Shown: positions 4,616-9,933 of the stretch, piece after piece
Numbering within the stretch: position 1 is the stretch's first letter
Layout of the letters: every line of letters begins with the position of its first letter
Translations under genes and position numbers: made by a program
Notes under the pieces: model-generated
The model's input: only the letters and a program-made list of their open reading frames with translations
Told to the model about the DNA's origin: nothing
Database searches by the model: none
From: Gammaproteobacteria bacterium
GTDB lineage: Bacteria; Pseudomonadota; Gammaproteobacteria; Methylococcales; UBA2780
Direction of reading: 5' to 3'
Length of the DNA: 9,933 nt
NCBI GenBank assembly: GCA_003646305.1
Contig: QNFJ01000068.1
Span: 1-9,933 of the forward strand

Positions 4616-6523
4616 ATGAGAATAAAGGCCTCTTTTTATATAGCCTGTGCTCTATTTTATTATGGGTCTGCCTTCGCGCACGAAGAGCAAACGGTAAAAA
4701 AAGAAAAGCAAATCGTATTGGCGCCAGGCTATAGCCCTTTACAGTTTGATGCCCCACTTCCTGGGAGTTATGAGTTGCCTCCATTAGGTGAAGCAAAAAA
4801 TGGAGTGGTTTTGGATAGCGAAGGAAGGCGGCAAGAACTCCATGAATTTTTTGGAGATAAAGTTGTACTGCTCAGCTTTATCTACGCGAGTTGTAGTGAC
4901 GTGAATGGTTGTCCGCTTGCAACCGCTGTCTTTCATAAAATCCAGCAACACCTGAAAAGGAATCGATCTGTTGCTAGTCAGCTCAGGTTGTTAACGCTTA
5001 GCTTTGATCCTGAACATGATACGCCCGATGCCATGAGGCGTTATGGTGAAAGCTTTCAGGATGATGATATTGACTGGCGTTTTTTAACGACGAAATCGGA
5101 AAGAGAGTTGGCACCGATTCTTGAAGATTATCATCAGACTCGACTGAAAGAATATGATGAACAAGGTGAATCAACGGGCTCTTTCTCGCACACACTAAGA
5201 GTCTATCTGATTGATAAAAAAGGGAGGTTTCGTAATATCTATAGTGTCTCTTTTCTGCATCCTGATACGCTTTTAAGCGACGTTAAAACGCTCTTACTTG
5301 AAATTCCAGAGGGCTCAAAAAGGAAGGTAGTGGATGCTAAAGTGAGTCTGCACGGCACAGGAGATGATAAAACGGGCTATGAATCTAATCAGTACCAGAC
5401 ACGGACCGCTGATTTAGGAAAAAGAGTTGGTAAAAAGGCTAACCTTCTTGAATTGGGAACTAACCCGCCTTTAGGTTTGCCCGTGCTTCCTCAGCCGGAG
5501 AACAACAAACTAACAGCGGATAAAATATCGCTTGGCAGAAAACTGTTTTATGATCGTCGGCTGTCGCTAAATAATACCTTTTCATGTGCAATGTGCCATC
5601 TCCCTGAGCAGGGTTTTACCAGCAATGAAATGGCGCTTGCTGTGGGGATTGAGGGGCGTACTGTTCGTCGTAACAGCCCCACTTTATATAATGTTGGTTA
5701 TGCAAAAAAGTTATTTCATGATGGGCGAGATGATTCGCTCGAAGAGCAAATATGGGGGCCATTGCTAGCCCATAGTGAGATGGGGAACCCTTCTGTTGGC
5801 GTGGTCACTCGAAAAATAAAAGCACTGCCTGATTACACGGGTCTGTTTGAAAAAGCATTTAATCAAAAAGTCAGCATGGAAACATTGGGAATGGCTTTGG
5901 CTAGCTATCAGCGCACGCTGAATTCGGCAAATAGTCCCTTTGACCGCTGGTATTATGGAGAGCAGCCGGATGCGCTGGGTCGGCAGGCTCAACAGGGTTT
6001 TAAGCTGTTTACTGGGAAAGCACGCTGCATCAGTTGTCACACGATAAAAGCTAAAAGTGCGCTGTTCACCGACCATAAATTACACAATACAGGCCATGGA
6101 TTTAGTGCGTCGACCCAAAAAGAGCCCTCAACACAAAGGATACTGGTTGCACCCGGTCAGTATCTTGAAATCAGCAGTGAAGTGATCGCATCGGTTGGTG
6201 AGAAGAAACCTAACGATGTTGGGCTTTATGAAATCACCGAAAATCCTGCTGACCGTTGGAAGTATAAGACCCCTACGCTGCGAAATGTCGCGCTGACTGC
6301 TCCCTATATGCACGATGGAGCAATGCAAACATTACGAGAAGTGGTGGAATTTTATAATGGTGGTGGGGTGGCTAATGAAGAACTGGATCCACTGATGCAA
6401 CCGCTGAAATTGCAAGTGGGAGAGATAGATGATCTGGTTTTATTTCTAGAGTCGCTGACGGGCGATAATATTGATTTGTTGATATCAGATGCCTTTGCTG
6501 CACCAGTAGGTGACCCAAACTAA
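4616..6523 (+). CDS. SCO1/SenC-MauG (di-heme cytochrome c peroxidase) fusion protein
   Basis: A 635-residue exported protein joining two functions. Residues 1-21 are a signal peptide (SAFA before HEEQ). Residues about 35-230 are a SCO1/SenC thioredoxin-fold copper chaperone: VVLLSFIYASC, Cys93 and Cys99 in CSDVNGCP (a CX5C rather than the usual CX3C spacing), and a candidate third ligand His192 in SHTLRVYLID. After a polar linker (about 231-300), residues about 305-620 are a MauG/CcpA-type di-heme peroxidase: LGRKLFYDRRLS, heme site CAMCH (324-328), LFHDGRDDSLEEQIWGPL, heme site CISCH (471-475) and TPTLRNVALTAPYMHDGAM. ATG 4616 follows AAGGTGG; an adjacent in-frame GTG at 4613 is less likely. 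In described mtoX loci these two proteins are, as I recall, separate genes for copper delivery and maturation of MtoX. Here they would act as one periplasmic unit. The heme domain could also reduce H2O2 made by MtoX (inference). No frame disruption is visible. Confidence 0.9.
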   Translation: MRIKASFYIACALFYYGSAFAHEEQTVKKEKQIVLAPGYSPLQFDAPLPGSYELPPLGEAKNGVVLDSEGRRQELHEFFGDKVVLLSFIYASCSDVNGCPLATAVFHKIQQHLKRNRSVASQLRLLTLSFDPEHDTPDAMRRYGESFQDDDIDWRFLTTKSERELAPILEDYHQTRLKEYDEQGESTGSFSHTLRVYLIDKKGRFRNIYSVSFLHPDTLLSDVKTLLLEIPEGSKRKVVDAKVSLHGTGDDKTGYESNQYQTRTADLGKRVGKKANLLELGTNPPLGLPVLPQPENNKLTADKISLGRKLFYDRRLSLNNTFSCAMCHLPEQGFTSNEMALAVGIEGRTVRRNSPTLYNVGYAKKLFHDGRDDSLEEQIWGPLLAHSEMGNPSVGVVTRKIKALPDYTGLFEKAFNQKVSMETLGMALASYQRTLNSANSPFDRWYYGEQPDALGRQAQQGFKLFTGKARCISCHTIKAKSALFTDHKLHNTGHGFSASTQKEPSTQRILVAPGQYLEISSEVIASVGEKKPNDVGLYEITENPADRWKYKTPTLRNVALTAPYMHDGAMQTLREVVEFYNGGGVANEELDPLMQPLKLQVGEIDDLVLFLESLTGDNIDLLISDAFAAPVGDPN

Positions 6524-6558
6524 GTGGCCTGTTAGCCCGTTCTTAAAGCAGATAAATG

Positions 6559-6596
6559 CCTTCTCAATCAACTTAACTGTATTTAAGTCAAGAAGG
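6559..6596. repeat. Nested inverted repeat between the SCO-MauG gene and frmA
   Basis: Outer arms CCTTCT (6559-6564) and AGAAGG (6591-6596) enclose inner arms ACTTAA (6571-6576) and TTAAGT (6583-6588) around CTGTAT. An asymmetric internal loop (6 versus 2 nt) separates the two stems. GATTTT follows, too few T residues for a convincing terminator. It could be an operator, a weak terminator or an mRNA processing hairpin ahead of frmA. Confidence 0.4.
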
Positions 6597-6633
6597 GATT
6601 TTAAATAAATAACATAACTGGAGATTGTTAATA

Positions 6634-7749
6634 GTGAAAATACGTGCAGCTGTTGCCTGGGAGGCGGGGAAGCCTTTAGAGATAGAAGAGATTGATATTG
6701 CCGCCCCCAAAGAGGGTGAGGTTCTTGTCAAAATGGTTGCCACGGGTGTTTGTCATACCGATGCGTTTACCTTGTCAGGTGATGATCCAGAGGGGATTTT
6801 TCCTTCCGTACTCGGCCATGAAGGTGGAGCGATTGTTGTTGAAACGGGAGTAGGCGTTACCTCTGTTCAGAAAGACGACCATGTCATCCCTCTGTATATC
6901 CCGGAGTGTGGCGTTTGTAAGTTTTGTCTCTCAGGAAAAACAAACCTTTGTCAGGCTGTTCGAGAAACGCAGGGTAAAGGACTAATGCCTGATGAAACAA
7001 CAAGATTATCGATGAATGGCAAGCCCATTTATCACTACATGGGAACTTCAACTTTTGCTGAATACAGTGTTATTCCAGAAATCTCGCTGGCGAAAATCAA
7101 TAAGGCAGCGCCATTAGATAAGGTTTGTCTACTAGGCTGCGGAATTACCACAGGAGTCGGTGCGGTCTTGAACACAGCGAAAGTCGAGGCTGGCTCAACG
7201 GTTGCTGTTTTTGGTCTAGGAGGAATTGGTCTCGGCGTTATTCAAGGTGCTGTCATGGCAAAGGCCGGTAGAATTATTGCCATCGATATTAATGAGGATA
7301 AGTTCGATTTTGCAAGGCAAATGGGTGCGACCGATTTTATTAACCCCGCTAAGTTTGATCGGCCTGTTCAGGAGGTGCTTGTTGACCTGACCGATGGAGG
7401 CGTTGATTACTCATTTGAATGTGTTGGCAATGTGGGCTTAATGCGCTCAGCACTTGAGTGTTGTCATAAGGGTTGGGGTGAATCAATCATTATCGGTGTT
7501 GCAGGCGCGGGTCAGGAAATCTCGACGCGTCCCTTTCAACTGGTCACAGGCAGGGTTTGGAGAGGCAGTGCTTTCGGGGGCGTAAAGGGGCGCTCACAAC
7601 TACCCGGTTATGTTGAAAAGTATATGCAGGGTGAGCTGAAAGTGGATGAATTTGTCAGCCATACCATGCCACTTAGCGAGATTAACCGTGCTTTTGAACT
7701 GATGCACGCAGGCGATGGTATTCGCTCAGTAATCACTTTTGATAACTAG
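6634..7749 (+). CDS. frmA: S-(hydroxymethyl)glutathione dehydrogenase (class III alcohol dehydrogenase)
   Basis: Oxidises S-hydroxymethylglutathione, the spontaneous adduct of formaldehyde and glutathione, to S-formylglutathione with NAD+ in the cytoplasm. Catalytic zinc ligands are visible: Cys40 (GVCHTDAF), His62-Glu63 (LGHEGG) and Cys169 (LLGCGITTG). The structural-zinc loop has Cys92, 95, 98 and 106 (CGVCKFCLSGKTNLC). The Rossmann motif is GLGGIG (194-199). The class III hallmark RETQGKGLMPD, the glutathione-site region, separates it from ordinary alcohol dehydrogenases. I choose GTG 6634 (371 aa; MKIRAAVAWEAGKPLEI), which matches the start of E. coli FrmA (369 aa). GGAG (6620-6623) is 10 bases upstream, slightly long, and the TTG at 6625 is too close to it. 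The 10-bp gap to frmB indicates an operon. No frmR-type regulator is adjacent. Confidence 0.95.
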   Translation: MKIRAAVAWEAGKPLEIEEIDIAAPKEGEVLVKMVATGVCHTDAFTLSGDDPEGIFPSVLGHEGGAIVVETGVGVTSVQKDDHVIPLYIPECGVCKFCLSGKTNLCQAVRETQGKGLMPDETTRLSMNGKPIYHYMGTSTFAEYSVIPEISLAKINKAAPLDKVCLLGCGITTGVGAVLNTAKVEAGSTVAVFGLGGIGLGVIQGAVMAKAGRIIAIDINEDKFDFARQMGATDFINPAKFDRPVQEVLVDLTDGGVDYSFECVGNVGLMRSALECCHKGWGESIIIGVAGAGQEISTRPFQLVTGRVWRGSAFGGVKGRSQLPGYVEKYMQGELKVDEFVSHTMPLSEINRAFELMHAGDGIRSVITFDN

Positions 7750-7759
7750 AGGGCGGGTT

Positions 7760-8602
7760 ATGGATATTTCCCTCATTAAACGGCAAAAAAGTTTTGGTGG
7801 CAGCGTTGAATATTACCGTCATGACTCGGAGGTCAATCAGAGTGAAATGACGTTCTCTGTGTTCTTGCCGCCGACTATGGGTGATCGGCCTACTCCAGTG
7901 CTCTACTGGTTATCAGGCCTAACCTGTAGCGAGGATAACTTTATGTCCAAGGCGGGTGCGCAACGCGTTGCAGCCGAACTAGGCCTTATGATTGTTGTGC
8001 CTGATACAAGTTCGCGCAATAACGGCATTGAGGGTGAAGATGAAAGTTACGATTTTGGTTCAGGAGCCGGGTTTTACCTTAATGCAACAACATCTGACTG
8101 GTCAAAGAATTACAACATGTATGATTACGTCACTCAGGAATTACCTCGGCTGATTGAAGGTAATTTCAATGTAGATTCTGGGAGAAAGTCCATCTCTGGC
8201 CACTCAATGGGTGGGCATGGCGCCCTGACCATCGCTTTGAAGAATCCTGGGGTATATCGTTCTGTTAGCGCATTTTCACCGATTGTCGCGCCGATGGATG
8301 TACCCTGGGGGCAAAAGGCCTTTCAGGGTTATCTTGGGGAGGATAAGGCACTTTGGGAAGAATATGATGCTTCGCGTCTTGTCAGAAAAGCAGCGGAAAG
8401 ATTGCCATTATTTATTGATCAAGGCGGTGCGGATGAATTCCTAGTAGAGCAGCTTAAACCGCATCTTCTTGAGAAAGCCTGTAAAGAGATGGGGCACCCC
8501 TTGGAACTAAGGATACATGATGGTTATGACCACAGTTATTTCTTTATAGCCTCTTTTATTGAAGAACACTTACGCTATCACGCGCGGCATCTTGGCCTAT
8601 AA
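7760..8602 (+). CDS. frmB: S-formylglutathione hydrolase
   Basis: Hydrolyses S-formylglutathione to formate and glutathione, completing formaldehyde detoxification started by FrmA. It is an alpha/beta-hydrolase of the esterase D family, 280 residues against about 277 for E. coli FrmB. Landmarks: VLYWLSGLTCSEDNF, the DTSSR segment, nucleophile Ser149 in GHSMGGHGAL, acid Asp225 in QGGADEFL and His258 in YDHSYFFIASFIEEH. ATG 7760 is chosen because GAGGG (7749-7753) sits at good spacing; an upstream in-frame TTG at 7739 lies inside the end of frmA and has no ribosome-binding site. The ribosome-binding site overlaps the frmA stop, so translation is likely coupled. No clear intrinsic terminator follows. 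Confidence 0.95.
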   Translation: MDISLIKRQKSFGGSVEYYRHDSEVNQSEMTFSVFLPPTMGDRPTPVLYWLSGLTCSEDNFMSKAGAQRVAAELGLMIVVPDTSSRNNGIEGEDESYDFGSGAGFYLNATTSDWSKNYNMYDYVTQELPRLIEGNFNVDSGRKSISGHSMGGHGALTIALKNPGVYRSVSAFSPIVAPMDVPWGQKAFQGYLGEDKALWEEYDASRLVRKAAERLPLFIDQGGADEFLVEQLKPHLLEKACKEMGHPLELRIHDGYDHSYFFIASFIEEHLRYHARHLGL

Positions 8603-8656
8603 GAAAAATATGCTGAACTGGAGTGTTCTTGACGCTTTGAAATTTAAAAGACAAGG

Positions 8657-8752
8657 TTGAAATTGTTCTATATAGAATGGTTAGCGTTATTTTCTGGTTT
8701 TTTCGGTGCGGCGGGCTCTATTCTCTTGTACCTACCGGTACTGGCTGTATAA
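8657..8752 (+). CDS. Possible 31-residue single-pass membrane microprotein (speculative)
   Basis: Between frmB and ffs a frame reads from TTG 8657 (or TTG 8663) to TAA 8750-8752. The predicted peptide is almost wholly hydrophobic: it starts MKLFYIEWLALFSG, continues FFGAAGSILLYLP and ends VLAV, one complete transmembrane-length helix with a small-residue GAAG patch. AAGG (8653-8656) lies 6 bases before the second TTG, an acceptable ribosome-binding site. Against it: no ATG start, no recognised homologue, and its 3' end overlaps a candidate ffs promoter, with the stop inside the -10. It could equally be a decayed gene remnant or chance. Confidence 0.22.
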   Translation: MKLFYIEWLALFSGFFGAAGSILLYLPVLAV

Positions 8753-8753
8753 T
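8726..8753 (+). promoter_or_regulatory. Candidate promoter upstream of ffs
   Basis: TTGTAC (8726-8731), a 16-bp spacer and consensus TATAAT (8748-8753) predict a start near 8760, giving a leader of about 40 nt before the 4.5S RNA; 5' processing of the E. coli precursor by RNase P makes such a leader plausible. A second, weaker candidate, TTGATG (8764-8769), 16 bp, TAAAAT (8786-8791), would start transcription near 8798, almost at the mature 5' end. The sequence alone does not decide between them. Confidence 0.5.
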
Positions 8754-8800
8754 GCAGCGCTGATTGATGTATCTTCGGTCGTCAATAAAATCAGTTTTAT

Positions 8801-8915
8801 GGTGGGCTGTGTCGGTCCCCTCGCAATGATAGGCTGCAAACCCCGCCAGGCCCGGAAGGGAGCAACGGTAGTAGCTATTTCATGTGCCGAGGTGTGGCTG
8901 GCACGGTTCGCCACC
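8801..8915 (+). ncRNA. ffs: 4.5S RNA, bacterial signal recognition particle RNA
   Basis: The RNA partner of Ffh, which targets nascent inner-membrane proteins. The conserved domain IV apical segment is clear: GCCAGGCCCGGAAGGGAGCA (8845-8864), with the GGAA tetraloop closed by GGCCC/GGG-type pairing and the asymmetric internal-loop side AGCA. The 5' GGTGG (8801-8805) pairs with the 3' CCACC (8911-8915) to close the rod. The 3' half GTGCCGAGGTGTGGCTGGCA parallels the E. coli sequence closely. The length of about 115 nt matches the 114-nt E. coli RNA. It lies 86 bp upstream of dnaX. The exact ends are uncertain by a few bases. Confidence 0.93.
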
Positions 8916-8919
8916 CTCT

Positions 8920-8940
8920 ACTGAATCTCTTCGGTTGTTT
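8920..8940 (+). terminator. Weak candidate terminator after ffs
   Basis: ACTGAA (8920-8925) can pair with TTCGGT (8930-8935) through one G-U pair around a TCTC loop, followed by TGTTT. The stem is short and the T-run interrupted, so some transcription may continue into dnaX. Confidence 0.35.
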
Positions 8941-8968
8941 CCCCCAACTGCCTTCTAGCATGTAGAAT

Positions 8969-8985
8969 ATCGACTTTAAATCGAT
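8969..8985. repeat. Inverted repeat ATCGA-N7-TCGAT upstream of dnaX
   Basis: ATCGA (8969-8973) and TCGAT (8981-8985) flank CTTTAAA, just downstream of a -10-like TAGAAT (8963-8968) that has no good -35. It could be a regulatory site for dnaX or chance; the arms are only five bases. Confidence 0.25.
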
Positions 8986-9001
8986 CTCTCGTTTTTCTTT
9001 C

Positions 9002-9933
9002 ATGAGCTACCAGGTTCTTGCCCGAAAATGGCGCCCCCATAATTTTAGTGAAGTTGTTGGTCAGGAACATGTTGTTCGAGCGCTGACCAACGCACTAGAG
9101 CATGATCGCCTGCATCATGCCTACCTGTTTACCGGTACGCGCGGGGTGGGTAAGACAACTTTAGCGAGAATTCTATCTAAAGCACTTAATTGCGAATCAC
9201 GCGAAAGTTTTAATCCGTGTGGAAAATGTGCGGCCTGCCAGGCAATTGATGAGGGCCGTTTTGTTGACCTGATCGAGGTCGACGCGGCTTCCAGAACCAA
9301 AGTAGAAGACACTCGTGATCTATTGGATAACGTGCAGTATGCCCCCTCACAGGGGCGCTTTAAAGTTTATTTGATCGATGAGGTTCACATGTTATCGGCG
9401 CATAGTTTTAATGCGCTGCTAAAAACACTTGAAGAGCCACCACCGCACGTTAAGTTTCTGTTAGCAACAACCGATCCTCAGAAAATTCCGGTTACGGTAC
9501 TTTCGCGTTGCCTCCAGTTTAATTTAAAGCAGTTGACGCCCGAGCAGATTCGTCAACAGATGACGAAAATTCTGGACGATGAAAAACTTCAATATGAAGT
9601 CCCTGCGCTAAAAGCTTTGGCGGTTGCGGCAGATGGCAGTATGCGTGATGGTTTGAGTCTTTTGGATCAGGCAATTGTTCACGGTGACGGCTCAGTTACC
9701 GAGGAGACGGTAAGCGCAATGCTTGGGCATGTTGCCAAACTTCCGCTTGCAGAGTTGCTGACAAGCCTGGCTGAGAATAATGGTAAGACTATTTTGGCGA
9801 TTACAGAGCAGCTGTCGAGCTTCTCTGCTGATTTTAGCTACGTTCTGCAGCAGCTGTTATCAATGCTACATAAGTTGGCACTGGCGCAAGTTGTGCCTGG
9901 CTCACTTTCTGAGGATGACGAGTCGGTTTCAGC
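9002..9933 (+). CDS. dnaX: DNA polymerase III subunits tau/gamma DnaX (3'-truncated)
   Basis: Clamp-loader ATPase and organiser of the replicative polymerase. The first 310 residues are visible, open to the window end. It begins MSYQVLARKWRPHNFSEVVGQ, the near-invariant DnaX N-terminus, which fixes ATG 9002. Walker A is GTRGVGKT (45-52); the zinc module has Cys64, 73, 76 and 79 (CGKCAAC); Walker B is LIDEVHM (114-120); the SRC motif is at 168-170, followed by domain II and the start of domain III. The ribosome-binding site is poor (pyrimidine-rich CTCTCGTTTTTCTTTC precedes the ATG). The frameshift region that makes gamma in E. coli and the tau C-terminus would lie beyond the window, so alternative products cannot be judged. 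Confidence 0.96.
   Translation, partial: MSYQVLARKWRPHNFSEVVGQEHVVRALTNALEHDRLHHAYLFTGTRGVGKTTLARILSKALNCESRESFNPCGKCAACQAIDEGRFVDLIEVDAASRTKVEDTRDLLDNVQYAPSQGRFKVYLIDEVHMLSAHSFNALLKTLEEPPPHVKFLLATTDPQKIPVTVLSRCLQFNLKQLTPEQIRQQMTKILDDEKLQYEVPALKALAVAADGSMRDGLSLLDQAIVHGDGSVTEETVSAMLGHVAKLPLAELLTSLAENNGKTILAITEQLSSFSADFSYVLQQLLSMLHKLALAQVVPGSLSEDDESVS

Noticed and set aside
6625..6633. TTG start for frmA
   Set aside because: It lies one base after the ribosome-binding site; GTG 6634 gives the conserved N-terminus of the family.
7739..7759. TTG start for frmB
   Set aside because: It overlaps the end of frmA without a ribosome-binding site; ATG 7760 is well placed and matches family length.
8733..8740. 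TACCGGTA palindrome upstream of ffs as a third TetR operator
   Set aside because: It differs from GACCGGTC at both outer bases and lacks the AGAY flank; an identical TACCGGTA-like string also occurs by chance inside dnaX near 9128.
8706..8924. 72-codon + strand ORF in the gap before dnaX
   Set aside because: It runs through the whole 4.5S RNA gene, has no ribosome-binding site and encodes no recognisable domain.
1..9933. CRISPR arrays, tRNA genes, insertion sequences, phage or toxin-antitoxin genes
   Set aside because: No regularly spaced repeats, cloverleaf sequences, transposase motifs or paired small toxin genes were seen on either strand.

Overview
The window reads as gammaproteobacterial chromosome of moderate GC (mid-40s % by eye). 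The evidence is a DeaD-type RNA helicase with the CsdA-like C-terminal RNA-binding domain, a bacterial 4.5S SRP RNA of about the E. coli length directly upstream of dnaX (an arrangement I recall from Pseudomonas and relatives), and glutathione-linked formaldehyde oxidation genes. I cannot name the genus. Every gene I accept is on the + strand.

Layout: (1) 2-1738, deaD, truncated at its 5' end by the window edge. (2) 1851-2447, a TetR/NemR-like repressor that appears to be read from a leaderless transcript; a GACCGGTC palindrome sits inside its promoter. (3) 2536-2997, a two-gene unit encoding a 59-residue divergent Fe-S protein and a DUF4242 protein, preceded by a second GACCGGTC site. (4) 3158-4558, mtoX, a periplasmic SBP56-family methanethiol oxidase, preceded by an 18-bp perfect palindrome and followed by a strong intrinsic terminator. 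(5) 4616-6523, a single polypeptide joining a SCO1/SenC copper-chaperone domain to a MauG/di-heme peroxidase domain; I recall these as separate genes in described mtoX loci. (6) 6634-8602, frmA and frmB, glutathione-dependent formaldehyde dehydrogenase and S-formylglutathione hydrolase. (7) about 8801-8915, the 4.5S RNA gene ffs. (8) 9002 to the end, dnaX, truncated at its 3' end.

The central block (about 1.85-8.6 kb) can be read as one C1-sulfur module. MtoX would oxidise methanethiol in the periplasm to formaldehyde, H2S and H2O2. The SCO-MauG fusion would supply copper to MtoX and/or mature it, and might also consume H2O2. FrmA and FrmB would turn the formaldehyde, as its glutathione adduct, into formate in the cytoplasm. 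The TetR protein and its two matching operators suggest electrophile- or redox-responsive control of itself and of the Fe-S/DUF4242 pair, whose role is unknown. The module lies between housekeeping genes (deaD and ffs-dnaX), as an accessory insertion would.

Limits: homology statements come from recognising motifs and remembered family sequences, not from searches. Promoters, operators and small ORFs are predictions.
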